A stretch of 64,000 bases of DNA from Streptomyces albofaciens JCM 4342 (GCF_008634025.1 NZ_PDCM01000001.1:4620501-4684500), one strand, 5' to 3'; counted from the first letter of the stretch, positions 10,117 to 18,502 are shown. Notes: a model not told the origin generated them from the sequence alone. Made by a program: numbers and translations.

Positions 10117-10784
10117 CACCCGTTGCCCTGTGCCGTGTTGCCGCCGAGCAGCCCGGCCCGCTCGGCGAGCAGTGCCGCCTGGACGCGGCTGGACACCCGG
10201 AGCTTGGTCAGGATCGAGCTGACGTGGTCCTTGACGGTGCCCGCGCTGAGGTGGATGCGGGTGCCGATGTCGGCGTTGGACAGCCCCTCCGCGACCAGGA
10301 CGAGCACATCGCGTTCCCGGTCGCTGAGCAGGGCCACCCGCGCCACGTCCGCGTCCTGCGGCGCGCCGGCCCCGGGGTGGCTGCGCAGCAGGGCGCGCGA
10401 GGCTTTCGGGGACATCACCACTCCGCCCGCGGCCAGCGTGCGGACCAGGTGGGCGAGCTGCTCGGGCTCGGTGTCCTTGAGCAGGAAGCCGGCGGCCCCG
10501 GAGCGCAGCGCCGTCAGGATGTACTCGTCGGTGTCGAAGGTGGTCAGCATGGCCACGTGCGGCGGCCCGGGCAGCGCCCGCACCTCCCGCAGGACGGTCA
10601 GGCCGTCCACGTCCGGCATCCGGATGTCGAGGAGCACGACGTCCGGGGCCTCGCGCCGGATCACCTCGGCCGCGCTCGCCCCGTGCGCGGTCGCCACGAC
10701 CTGGATGTCGTCGGACGCGTTCAGGATCAACTCGAAACCGGACCGCACCAGCGCCTCGTCGTCCACCACCACTACCCGGATCAC
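10113..10784 (-). CDS. NarL/LuxR-type response regulator
   Basis: DNA-binding partner of the kinase at 8995-10116, 223 residues. GTG 10784 begins the receiver domain directly (MIRVVVVDDE). The acidic pair in VDDE, the phospho-acceptor Asp in LLDIRMPDVDG and the Lys in LLKD are all present. The C-terminal LuxR helix-turn-helix reads LSDRERDVLVLVAEGLSN and TVKDHVSSILTKL. It is the first gene of the pair, and its promoter must lie in the gap above 10785. Target genes are not evident. Adjacency to hydrolase genes may be chance. Confidence 0.95.
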   Translation of the reverse strand: MIRVVVVDDEALVRSGFELILNASDDIQVVATAHGASAAEVIRREAPDVVLLDIRMPDVDGLTVLREVRALPGPPHVAMLTTFDTDEYILTALRSGAAGFLLKDTEPEQLAHLVRTLAAGGVVMSPKASRALLRSHPGAGAPQDADVARVALLSDRERDVLVLVAEGLSNADIGTRIHLSAGTVKDHVSSILTKLRVSSRVQAALLAERAGLLGGNTAQGNGW

Positions 10785-11108
10785 ACCCGGTCCGCCTTAC
10801 TGTCGCCTGCCTGCGTCGGTTTCGGGCGGCCCGTACGCTGCCCGCCGGGGACGCGGCTCTTGTACGGTGATCGCCCGTTGTCGACGGTAAGTCTCGCAGG
10901 AGGCGCGGTGGCGCGGCCGCCGAGGACTCCGGACACCCGGCGGGCCGATACCAGCCGTTCGGGGGGAACACCCCGGCCCGTCGACGGATGCGCGGACGCG
11001 CACCGGGGGGTCGTGTACGCCACGCTCAACCGGTGAAATCGGTACAAAGGTGACATGTCCGGTGGCTTTCCGCCGATTACCGGCTGGGGCCGCTCCCGTA
11101 ACACGACC
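10785..11108. other. Gene-free region between response regulator and small membrane-protein gene
   Basis: This stretch should contain the promoter of the regulator/kinase pair on the minus strand. I see no clear coding sequence, RNA gene or convincing promoter consensus. It is GC-rich with scattered short palindromes only. Confidence 0.4.
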
Positions 11109-11190
11109 ATCGGCGTCGCGGTCGCGGGCCGCCGACATCGGCGTCGCGGTCGTGGGTCACTGCATCAGCGTCGCGGTCGCGGGCCACCGG
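11109..11190. repeat. 27-28-bp tandem repeat, three copies
   Basis: Units 11109-11136, 11137-11163 and 11164-11190 begin ATCGGCGTCGCGGTCG, with few mismatches between copies. They lie in the spacer upstream of the small gene at 11357. No gene is seen between 11191 and 11356. Confidence 0.85.
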
Positions 11191-11356
11191 CACCGGGCGG
11201 GCCCGCAGGACCCACGCCGGCGCCCCGGGGCCGGGCGCGGCGCCGTCACCGCGGACGCGGCCCAGCCACTTGGGGGACCCGGACCAGCCGACCGGCGGAC
11301 GTGATCCGGATGACTGCCGGATACGCGAAGGCCCCTCCGCCGACCAGCCTGGACGC

Positions 11357-11596
11357 ATGGACGACAACCGACACGGCCCACAGGGGCACGCGCCTGTCTC
11401 GCCCGCTCCCGGCACAGCCGTTCGCACGCGGCGCGCGACGGACCGGCCCCTGCCGCACGGGCGCACCTGGGGTGGCCGGGAAGCCGCCGTCCTCGCCTGC
11501 GTCGCGGCGGCCGGGATCCTGCTGGTCCTGCGTCCTGATCTGTTCTCCGGCCTGGTCGAGCGCGCCGTTGCGCTGCGCGCCCGGCTGGTCGGCTGA
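11357..11596 (+). CDS. Small predicted membrane protein, 79 residues
   Basis: Hypothetical protein. ATG 11357 starts a polar, His/Pro/Arg-rich first half (MDDNRHGPQGHAP) followed by one transmembrane segment around AAVLACVAAAGILLVL and a short basic tail. Third codon positions are mostly G or C through the second half, as for a real gene, but the ribosome site is weak. It ends 14 bases before the glycosyltransferase start, so it may be the first gene of a two-gene transcript. No family recognised. Confidence 0.5.
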   Translation: MDDNRHGPQGHAPVSPAPGTAVRTRRATDRPLPHGRTWGGREAAVLACVAAAGILLVLRPDLFSGLVERAVALRARLVG

Positions 11597-11610
11597 GCGG
11601 GCGACGGAAT

Positions 11611-13737
11611 ATGAAGATCACCTTTCTGCTGCACGACGCCTACGCGGCCGGCGTCGCGGTCCGGGGCACGGCCGGCCTCGCCACCGCCCTCGCCGCACGC
11701 CACGAGGTGGAGATCGTCTCCCTCCACCGGACCGCCGACCGGATGCCGTTCGCGGTGGCCGAAGAGGTGACGGTGCGGGCGCTGGTCGACCTGCGTCCCG
11801 CCTCCCCGCACCACGCGGGTGCCATCGTCGACCCGTGGCCGCCCGGCGCCGTGCGCCCGTACGACACGGCCTACAGCGGCCCGACACCGCCCAGCAGGCT
11901 GGGCGAGGGCCGGCTCGCCGCCCACCTGCGCGGAACCGACGCCGACGTGATCGTGGCGACCCAGCCCCACCTGGTCCGTCTCCTCGCCGAACACGGCCGC
12001 GCCGATCACCTCCGCATCGGCCAGGAGTACCGGGCCCACGCGTCCCACAACGCCCCGCCGCGCCGCGAACTGGAGGCGGCCATCGCCCGTCTCGACGCCT
12101 ACGTGTCCTTCTCCCGGGCCGCCGCACGCGCGCACCGCGCCGCGTTGCCCCACGCTCCGGTGCGTCTGACCAGCATCCCGGTGTGCTCTCCCGAACCCGG
12201 TGCCGAACCCTCCACCGGCAACTCGAAAATCGTTTTGGCGGCCGGCCGGCCGCTACCGACGGAGCGCTACGACCGGCTTCTGGAGGCCTTCGCCAAGGTC
12301 GCGAAAGCGCACCCCGAATGGAGCCTGCGCATTCACGGCCCCGGCGGCCAACAACAGCGGCTGCGACGCCGCGTCGCGGAACTCGGCCTGCACGACCACG
12401 TCCTGGTCATGGGGACATCCGTCCCCACGGACGCGGAGTGGGCCAAGGGCGCCGTCGCCGTGGTGTCCGGCAGTGGCGCCGAACCGTCCGGCATGTCCCT
12501 CGTGGACGCCATGAGCCGGGGGCTGCCAGTGGTGAGCACCGACAGCGGCCAGGCCTCCCGCGACATCATCGTGCCCGGCGAGAACGGGTTCCTCGTCCCG
12601 GACCACGGTCCCCGCCAGGACACGCTGGCCGAAGCGCTCCGCCATCTGATCGAGAACGAAGCCGCACGCCGGCGGATGGCCGGGACAGCCCGGCGCACCG
12701 CCGAGCGCTTCCGGCCCGAGCGCATCGCCGCACAGTACGAGGCACTGTTCACCGACCAGGCTCCCGCACTCGCCGCGGCCGGGAACCGCTCCTCCCGGAA
12801 CGCCGGTGACGGCGCGCGGTGGCGGCGTCGGGTACGGCTGCTCGTCCGACGCCCCGGCCGCACGCAGCCCACCCCGTCGTTGCCCACCGTGGCCTGCCGG
12901 GTGACGGCGGACGGCTCACTCGTCTTCACGCTGCCCGCACGGCACCTCGGGCCGGGAGCCTGGAACCTCGCCCTGCGGCCGCGCGACCCCGAGCGTGCCG
13001 AGCCCGTCCAGCTCCCGGTCGAACGCGATACGGCAGACGGCGCCCGGCATCTGCACCTCACCCTCGACAAGCGCGTGTGCGAACTCGCCGAGGGCGACTG
13101 GGACGTACTGCTGGCCCGGTGCGGCGGCAGCACTTCACGTCCCGCCCGGGCGGGACTGATCGAAACCGCGCACCTCCTGGAACCGGCGCAACGGCTCTCC
13201 TGGTGGCGCGAGGGCGTCAAGACCTGGCTCCCGTACCCGACGCCGAGCGGGACGCTCGCGCTGCGCGCCTGGCACAGACCCGCCCACGCGGAGGTCGTGA
13301 CCTGCGACGTCGAGGACGAGGCGCTCCGGCTGACGGGGCAGCTCCTCGGCTGGAGAGCACGCGCTCACCACTACCGGTTCCGGGCCCGGCTGCGCGGCGC
13401 GCCCGAGCGGGTCGTCGAAACCTCCTGCCAGGTGGACCAGGACGGCCATTTCACCGTCGACGTTCCCCTCTCCCCGGTCGCCGGGCACCATCCCGGGAGG
13501 GAAGCGGTCTGGGAACTGTTGCTGAGCGCGTACGGCGGCGGGCCGGAGATCCGGCTGGGCATGGTGACGGGCGACCTCGTGGACCACCGGCACCTCCGCC
13601 AGTTCCCGGCGGCCGGATACGCGGGACCCGACGGCGGACTCCTGTTCCGTCCTCGGCTGACGCGCGAGCACGACCTGGTGCTCGAAGCCGAGACCGCGGC
13701 GGCCGGCCGACCGCACGACCGAAGGGTCCCGGCGTGA
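11611..13737 (+). CDS. GT4-type glycosyltransferase with extra C-terminal domain
   Basis: Cytoplasmic or membrane-associated sugar transferase, 708 residues, roughly twice the length of a normal GT4 enzyme. Residues 1-385 form the GT-B fold. The donor-binding half carries VLAAGRPLPTERYDRLLEAF, then HGPGGQQQRL, GSGAEPSGMSLVDAM and GLPVVSTDSG, where the family's E-x7-E motif is replaced by EPSGMSLVDA. Residues about 400-708 are a beta-rich segment (LPARHLGPGAWNLALRPRD; YRFRARLRGAPERVVETS) seen attached to some actinobacterial glycosyltransferases, with no function I can name. Teichoic-acid or capsule-like glycan synthesis is a guess. The flanking genes give no pathway. Confidence 0.8.
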   Translation: MKITFLLHDAYAAGVAVRGTAGLATALAARHEVEIVSLHRTADRMPFAVAEEVTVRALVDLRPASPHHAGAIVDPWPPGAVRPYDTAYSGPTPPSRLGEGRLAAHLRGTDADVIVATQPHLVRLLAEHGRADHLRIGQEYRAHASHNAPPRRELEAAIARLDAYVSFSRAAARAHRAALPHAPVRLTSIPVCSPEPGAEPSTGNSKIVLAAGRPLPTERYDRLLEAFAKVAKAHPEWSLRIHGPGGQQQRLRRRVAELGLHDHVLVMGTSVPTDAEWAKGAVAVVSGSGAEPSGMSLVDAMSRGLPVVSTDSGQASRDIIVPGENGFLVPDHGPRQDTLAEALRHLIENEAARRRMAGTARRTAERFRPERIAAQYEALFTDQAPALAAAGNRSSRNAGDGARWRRRVRLLVRRPGRTQPTPSLPTVACRVTADGSLVFTLPARHLGPGAWNLALRPRDPERAEPVQLPVERDTADGARHLHLTLDKRVCELAEGDWDVLLARCGGSTSRPARAGLIETAHLLEPAQRLSWWREGVKTWLPYPTPSGTLALRAWHRPAHAEVVTCDVEDEALRLTGQLLGWRARAHHYRFRARLRGAPERVVETSCQVDQDGHFTVDVPLSPVAGHHPGREAVWELLLSAYGGGPEIRLGMVTGDLVDHRHLRQFPAAGYAGPDGGLLFRPRLTREHDLVLEAETAAAGRPHDRRVPA

Positions 13738-13962
13738 TCCGCGGGGGCCGGGAGGGGCGTGCCCACATGCGCTCGCGCTTATGCGCACCGGGCGGCAGCC
13801 GCTCGGCCCCGGACTCGACGGCACCCGGCGGACCACCATCGGTTTCGCGGGCGAGGAAGGGACCCGCGCCCCCGCCCCCTGCTGCTCGCCCCGACCGCCC
13901 GACCGCCCGACCGCGACGATGCCGCGCTGGTCCGCTTGGGCGGCTTTGCGAAAGCCGGCCCG

Positions 13963-14186
13963 TTTCCGCACCCCTGATATCGCGCCCACTCGGCGCCCCG
14001 GCATTCGGCCGGAAAGAGAGCCGGTGCCCGTTTCGGCGCCGGTTGACCTGACCGCGAGAGACCTGCCCTCCGCATCGCCGGCTCAGCGTATCCGCCGTCC
14101 GGCCACCGACCACGGAAAAGGTTGCCGCGCCGTCCGGACTTGGCGGAATCCGGCGGCCGCTCCCCAGTGGGTCGGATCGAATGCCT
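13963..14186 (+). promoter_or_regulatory. Leader/promoter module of GH5 gene, shared with GH62 gene
   Basis: Second copy of the three-block module described at 6299-6527: 13963-13990, 14117-14157 and 14177-14186. The distances between blocks differ by only a few bases between copies, while the sequence between the blocks has largely diverged. The central dyad is CCGGA...TCCGG around ACTTGGCGGAA. The remainder of the gap 13738-14222 contains no gene. Confidence 0.6.
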
Positions 14187-14222
14187 CTCACCACCACCCA
14201 CCGACATGAGGGAAGCGTTGCC

Positions 14223-15233
14223 GTGCAAACCCGTCTGTCCACGCTCGCCGCGACGGTGAGCATCCTGCTCCTGGCCCCGTCCCCGACTCCGTACGCCGCC
14301 ACGAACACCGAAGCTCACGCGAACGCCGCCACCGGCCTGCACGTGAAGAACGGCCGGCTCGTCGAGAGGAACGGCGCCGACTTCGTCTTCCGCGGTGTCA
14401 ACCACTCCCACGCCTGGCACCCGGACCGGACCGCCCGGGCCCTGTCCGACATCAAACGTCTCGGGGCCAACAGCGTCCGCGTCGTACTGAGCAGCGGCGA
14501 CCGCTGGACGAAGAACGACACCGCCGACGTCCGCGCGGTCATATCCCGTTGCAAGGCGAACCGGCTGATCTGCGTACTGGAAGTCCATGACACCACGGGA
14601 TACGGAGAACAGGCGGGGGCCGTTTCCCTCTCCCGCGCCGCCGACTACTGGATCGGCGTCCGCAGCGCCCTGCGCGGTCAGGAAAGCCATGTCGTCGTGA
14701 ATATCGGCAATGAGCCCTACGGCAACAACAACACCGACCGGTGGGCCGCGGACACCAAAGCCGCCGTCGCCCGGCTGCGTGCGGCCGGCCTGCATCACGC
14801 CCTGATGGCCGACGGACCCAACTGGGGCCAGGACTGGTCGGGAACCATGCAGCGCCAGGCCCGTTCGGTCTTCGACGCCGACCCGGACCGCAACACCGTC
14901 TTCTCCGTCCACATGTACGGGGTCTACAACTCCGCCGACAAGGTCAGGAATTACCTCGACACCTTCACCCGGGCCAAGCTGCCCTTTGTCGTAGGCGAGT
15001 TCGGTTACTACCACCCGAGTGGGGACACGGACGAGGACGCCATCATGGCCCGGACCAAAGCCGCGAGCATCGGCTATCTCGGCTGGTCCTGGAGCGGCAA
15101 CAGCGGCGAGGACAGCCACCTCGACCTCAGCAACCACTTCGACGCCAAGTCGCTGACCGCATGGGGACAGCGTTTGTTCAACGGTGCCGACGGCATCAAG
15201 CAGACCGCCAAGGAAGCGACGGTCTACCGCTGA
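14223..15233 (+). CDS. Secreted GH5 beta-mannanase (GH5_8-like)
   Basis: Endo-1,4-beta-mannanase acting on plant mannans, 336 residues. GTG 14223 follows GAGGGAAG (14208-14215) and opens a signal peptide (about residues 1-30). The (beta/alpha)8 barrel carries FRGVNHSHAWH, the acid/base Glu near 164 in NIGNEPYG, and the nucleophile Glu near 259 in VVGEFGYYH. GYLGWSWSGN is typical of the actinobacterial mannanase subgroup. There is no carbohydrate-binding module. An in-frame ATG at 14181 lies within the conserved leader and lacks a ribosome site. The shared upstream module implies joint control with the arabinoxylan genes at 6572-8876. Confidence 0.92.
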   Translation: MQTRLSTLAATVSILLLAPSPTPYAATNTEAHANAATGLHVKNGRLVERNGADFVFRGVNHSHAWHPDRTARALSDIKRLGANSVRVVLSSGDRWTKNDTADVRAVISRCKANRLICVLEVHDTTGYGEQAGAVSLSRAADYWIGVRSALRGQESHVVVNIGNEPYGNNNTDRWAADTKAAVARLRAAGLHHALMADGPNWGQDWSGTMQRQARSVFDADPDRNTVFSVHMYGVYNSADKVRNYLDTFTRAKLPFVVGEFGYYHPSGDTDEDAIMARTKAASIGYLGWSWSGNSGEDSHLDLSNHFDAKSLTAWGQRLFNGADGIKQTAKEATVYR

Positions 15234-15364
15234 TCACGGAGCAGCACGCCACCGGAGCGCTCAATCTCGTCTCACCCGCGCCCGTCACCGGGGCGCGGGG
15301 CCGCCCGGCCGTCGGCTCCGGCCGGTGCCGTCGCCGGGGCCCGCCCCGCCGCGCACGCCGCCCC

Positions 15365-15763
15365 TCAGCCACCCTCCGCCGTACGGGATAAACCGCCGTT
15401 GTCCGAAGCGAGTTCGGTCATCGCCCACGGACGGCCGCACGCGGGCAGGCCGGCCACCGCCGCCTCGACGTCCTGGTGGGCGGGCAGCAGCCAGGCGGTG
15501 CCGGTACGGGCGGCCAGCTGGCGTGCCGCGGCGTCGGCGCCGACCAGCACCACCCCGCCGCCGGTCGCGCGCAGCACCATCGACAGGCGCGCCAGGGTGC
15601 CCAGCGCCTCGACGTCCAGGTCGTCGGCCGCGGTCACGTCCACCAGGACCACCGGGGCCGTCGCCCCGAGCCGGACGGCTCTGGCCAGGCGGGTGGCGGC
15701 GGTCGGCGCGTGCCCCGTGAGGGCGAGCAGGTGATAGCGGGAACCCGCGGCGGACGAGGACAT
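15365..15763 (-). CDS. STAS-domain protein (anti-sigma-factor-antagonist-like) without phospho-Ser
   Basis: 132 residues, single STAS fold: a beta strand PVVLVDVTAADDLDVEALGTL followed by helix/strand GGGVVLVGADAAARQL. In true SpoIIAA-type antagonists the turn after the strand has a phosphorylatable Ser or Thr (D-S-S/T). Here it reads DLDVEA, so kinase control by phosphorylation looks impossible. ATG 15763 has GGAAAGG upstream. It lies convergent to the mannanase gene and upstream of no sigma factor or kinase, so its partner is unknown. Function as a protein-protein switch is inferred from the fold only. Confidence 0.7.
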   Translation of the reverse strand: MSSSAAGSRYHLLALTGHAPTAATRLARAVRLGATAPVVLVDVTAADDLDVEALGTLARLSMVLRATGGGVVLVGADAAARQLAARTGTAWLLPAHQDVEAAVAGLPACGRPWAMTELASDNGGLSRTAEGG

Positions 15764-15834
15764 GGTCAGACACCTTTCCCGGAAAGCTGTGCACGCGATC
15801 GCCTGGACTTTCCGGGTTCTCCGCCACGTCCGGG

Positions 15835-16848
15835 TTACGCCTCCACCGACGTATGCGAATGTAAGTTCCTTTCCTGCGGGCGTACGCGTGTTCGCCGGGC
15901 GCACCAGACCAGCAGCAGACAGGCGAGCGTCCCGCATACGGCGTTGCCCACCAGGTCCGCGCGGACGGAGCCGCCGGACTCCGGCCGGACGGGGAACGAC
16001 ACCCACACGTACGTAAGGAGGGCACCGGCGGCGAGCGTGAACCGGTGGCGGACGCCCCAGCCCTCCCGGCGCGACCAGCGGCTCACCCACCACACCCCCA
16101 GCACCGTCCCCGCACACCACACGCCCACCCCGACCCACTCGTACCGGTCGTCGGTGATCAGATTGGCCGGCCCCCAATACGCACTCGTCACGACCAGTGC
16201 CGCCAGGCCCGCCCGCCACGGAGCGGGCGCCCGACCCGGCAGCGGTGGCAGCCGCCGCGCCCGTACGGCGAAGGCCGCGGCAACCAGCAGGACGACGGCC
16301 AGACAGACACCGGCGAGCTGCCAGGGCGAGGCGACGAAACGCTCCTCGCCGTAATTCCCCAGAAAGACCAGCACCCCGCCCGCCACGAACACGACGGCCA
16401 CCACCGCGAGCCCCACCCGGCCCAGCCACGGTTCGCCGCGCCGCGACCGGGTCAGCGTCTCGACCAGCGCGATCGGTACGCACACGCTCCACACCGTGTG
16501 CAGCGCCAGTACCGTTTGCGTCAGCTCAACGCTCATCCCCAGCGCCGGGATGTAGGAGGGGCCGTGCAGCAGGTCGGCCCCCGCGTACGAGTCGTTCCAC
16601 AGCAGCTGGTCGACCGGCCCTTCCTCGATCAGCGCGTACGCCGCCGCCAGCAGCACCATGGTCGGCCACCCGCCACCACTGCGCCGGCCCACCTCCCGTA
16701 CGAGCAGGGCGCCGCAGCCGTACATCGGCGCCAGCACGAGTCCCAGGGGCAGCTCGGCGAGGGTGAGGTTGCCGAGCAGGAACTCCCCGACGAACGGGGC
16801 CAGCACGAACAAGGCGAACGCGGGGGCGAGACGGCGCGGAGCGTGCAT
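15835..16848 (-). CDS. Multi-pass integral membrane protein, unknown family
   Basis: 337 residues with about nine to ten hydrophobic segments (ALFVLAPFVGEFLLG, LAVVAVVFVAGGVLVFLG, LAGVCLAVVLLVAAAF and others). It has a conserved-looking EEGPVDQLLWND acidic patch after the third segment. It has no transporter signature I can name. ATG 16848 is chosen because the hydrophobic part starts at once (MHAPRRLAPAFALFVL). The frame extends to 16938 without support. The C-terminus is Arg/His-rich and cytoplasmic by the positive-inside rule. Confidence 0.75.
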   Translation of the reverse strand: MHAPRRLAPAFALFVLAPFVGEFLLGNLTLAELPLGLVLAPMYGCGALLVREVGRRSGGGWPTMVLLAAAYALIEEGPVDQLLWNDSYAGADLLHGPSYIPALGMSVELTQTVLALHTVWSVCVPIALVETLTRSRRGEPWLGRVGLAVVAVVFVAGGVLVFLGNYGEERFVASPWQLAGVCLAVVLLVAAAFAVRARRLPPLPGRAPAPWRAGLAALVVTSAYWGPANLITDDRYEWVGVGVWCAGTVLGVWWVSRWSRREGWGVRHRFTLAAGALLTYVWVSFPVRPESGGSVRADLVGNAVCGTLACLLLVWCARRTRVRPQERNLHSHTSVEA

Positions 16849-17179
16849 GGCGCCGACAGTACGCCCGGCCCGACGCCGTCGCCCCACCGTCGGCGAAGCA
16901 TGGCGCGGTGGTGCGGGCGCCGGGCGCAGCCACTGCACCGGGCGGAGTCACCGCACCGGGCGGAGGGGGATCCCGGTACCGCCGTACGCATGACGCAGGC
17001 AGGCCTCCAGGCCGGCGCGGAAGCGGTCGGGGCGTCTGCGGAGTGGCGCCGCCCTGCGCCGTACGTCCCTCTTTCGGCGACGCGTTCGGCCGCATATCGG
17101 TTCCCGGGCGTGCACTCGGCGGCGGCGGGGGTACCGGTCCTTCCTGCAACGTGACGTCGTCGTAGGAAGCAGAGAAAAC
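16849..17179. other. Divergent spacer with an 18-bp duplication
   Basis: Gene-free spacer between two divergent membrane-protein genes. CACCGGGCGGAG-type 18-bp units are repeated at 16928-16945 and 16946-16963. Promoters for both genes should be here, but no convincing -35/-10 pair is readable. Confidence 0.5.
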
Positions 17180-17764
17180 ATGGCATTCAATCCGCTCCCG
17201 CAAGAGGGCGAACCCGGTGGAACGGCGGACCGCGCCGGCTCGGCAACGGACGACGGCCACCGGCGGTGCGGGTCGGGCCACGCGGGTGCGGCGTACGCGC
17301 CCGGGGAGGGGATTCCCTTGCGGGGCTACGCCGTGCTGGCGGGGAGCTACGCCGGAGCCACGGCCCTGTTCGCGCTGGGCTTCCGGAAGTCCGGACGCAC
17401 GCTGCCCTCCCGCATCCCGCCGTGGGACCTGCTGCTCCTGAGCGCCGCGACGTACAAGGCGTCGCGGCTGCTCGCGAAGGACAAGATCACCGCCCTCGTC
17501 CGGGCGCCCTTCACCCGGCGTAAGGAGGCCATCAGCGCCAGCGAGGTCATGGACGAGCCCCGCGGCCACGGCCTGCGGCTGGCCGTCGGCGAACTGCTCG
17601 CCTGCCCCTTCTGCCTGGCCGCCTGGGTCGGCACCTCATTGGTCTGCGGTTACGCGGTGGCTCCACGCGCCACCCGGCTCGCCGCCACCGGCCTGAGCGC
17701 CGTCACGCTCTCCGACTGGCTGCAGTACGCCTGGAGCATCACGCAGGAGCGGGCGGAAGGGTGA
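17180..17764 (+). CDS. DUF1360 family membrane protein
   Basis: 194 residues. After a polar N-terminus (residues 1-45) come hydrophobic segments around YAVLAGSYAGATALFALGF and PPWDLLLLSAATYKASRLLAKD. The family core follows: the charged KDKITALVRAPFTRR stretch and the ELLACPFCLAAWVG block with its CPFC pair, then ATGLSAVTLSDWLQYAW. These are the hallmarks of DUF1360, a bacterial membrane family of unknown function with a CxxC at the membrane face. ATG 17180 follows AGGAAG at long spacing. It is divergent from the membrane protein at 16848. Confidence 0.85.
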   Translation: MAFNPLPQEGEPGGTADRAGSATDDGHRRCGSGHAGAAYAPGEGIPLRGYAVLAGSYAGATALFALGFRKSGRTLPSRIPPWDLLLLSAATYKASRLLAKDKITALVRAPFTRRKEAISASEVMDEPRGHGLRLAVGELLACPFCLAAWVGTSLVCGYAVAPRATRLAATGLSAVTLSDWLQYAWSITQERAEG

Positions 17765-17859
17765 CGGGGCGGTCCCGGCACGCCGTGCGGGGGAGTGGGG
17801 GAGTGCGGTGCGCGCCGGGGGGCGGCGTGCACGGGGACTCCGGCGCGCTCTGCGGCGCG

Positions 17860-18039
17860 TCAGAGGACCGGTGGCTCCAAGGCGTACGTAGTGCCGCACG
17901 CGCCGCACGCGAAACGGCCGTTGAGGCCGTCGTTGGCGCTCTGGCACTCGGGGCATGTGGCGGAGGTGAAGTACGGCGGGCGTGGTTCACCCACGCCGCC
18001 CGTGCTCTCCTCCGCTGGGACCTTGTGCTTTTCCGTCAT
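17860..18039 (-). CDS. Small zinc-ribbon protein, 59 residues
   Basis: Acidic, Pro-rich N-terminus (MTEKHKVPAEES) followed by a single zinc ribbon: CPEC, 13 residues, then CGAC. The start is ATG 18039, preceded by GGAG seven bases away. The ATG overlaps the TGA of the 26-residue zinc-ribbon gene upstream (ATGA, 18036-18039), so the two are translationally coupled. Zinc binding is inferred from the four Cys. Role unknown; such ribbons often mediate protein or nucleic-acid contacts. It ends convergently with the DUF1360 gene. Confidence 0.7.
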   Translation of the reverse strand: MTEKHKVPAEESTGGVGEPRPPYFTSATCPECQSANDGLNGRFACGACGTTYALEPPVL

Positions 18040-18116
18040 CCGGACGCTCCGCAATTGCATGACCACCTGCCGTCGGGCCCTTGGATGACCTCGGCGCCAC
18101 ATCGGCTGCAACTCAT
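18036..18116 (-). CDS. 26-residue zinc-ribbon microprotein
   Basis: Reading from ATG 18116 gives MSCSRCGAEVIQ, then GPDGRWSCNCGASG and TGA at 18038-18036. The four Cys (CxxC, 13 residues, CxC) make a complete miniature zinc ribbon. GGAGGG stands four bases before the ATG on the minus strand. The stop overlaps the next gene's start by the ATGA arrangement. The combination of a good ribosome site, Cys spacing and coupling argues that this very short gene is real. It resembles the zinc-ribbon core of the 59-residue partner, so one may derive from the other. Confidence 0.65.
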   Translation of the reverse strand: MSCSRCGAEVIQGPDGRWSCNCGASG

Positions 18117-18375
18117 GATGCCCTCCCCCGCGCCTCCGAAGTCCGCGACTTCCCCAACGAGAGAGTGTGCCTACAAAAACATCACAAAACCCCCTGGGAA
18201 CGGTTACGCGAAGGCCATGGACGCGCGACACCGGCGCACGGTGCTTGTACCGGAGCGTGGGTGGCTCCCAGGGGGCGCAGACACCATCGGAGCGCGCCCT
18301 GTCTGACGCCCCCACCCTTCGAAGCCGCTGGTCGGACCCTGTCGCCGCGGCCGGAGCCCCGAGCCCGGAGCCCGG

Positions 18376-18420
18376 CGCCCCGTGTCCCGGACTCCGATCC
18401 GGAGTCCGGGACACGGGGCG
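18376..18420. terminator. Perfect 21-bp hairpin after the MFS gene
   Basis: CGCCCCGTGTCCCGGACTCC at 18376 onward pairs without mismatch with 18400-18420 around a three-base loop (ATC, 18397-18399). It lies about 118 bases past the stop of the minus-strand MFS gene and before the zinc-ribbon pair, so it most likely ends the MFS transcript. At this length it could also act in both directions. Confidence 0.7.
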
Positions 18421-18482
18421 ATCCAGGGCCCGGGATCAGGGGTCCGGGGCGATTCAGGGCCCGGGCTCCGGGATCCGGGGCG
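18415..18482. repeat. 31-bp tandem duplication next to the hairpin
   Basis: Units 18415-18445 and 18446-18476 share GGGGCGATYCAGGGCCCGGG, and a third starts at 18477. The array abuts the right arm of the 21-bp hairpin. The rest of 18117-18375 contains no gene apart from the upstream signals of the zinc-ribbon pair. Confidence 0.8.
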
Positions 18483-18502
18483 CGTTGCCCGGCCGCTTCA
18501 GC

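Noticed and set aside
11084..11190. Possible CRISPR-like array (three 27-bp units)
   Set aside because: Units are directly adjacent with no spacers, so it is a simple tandem repeat.
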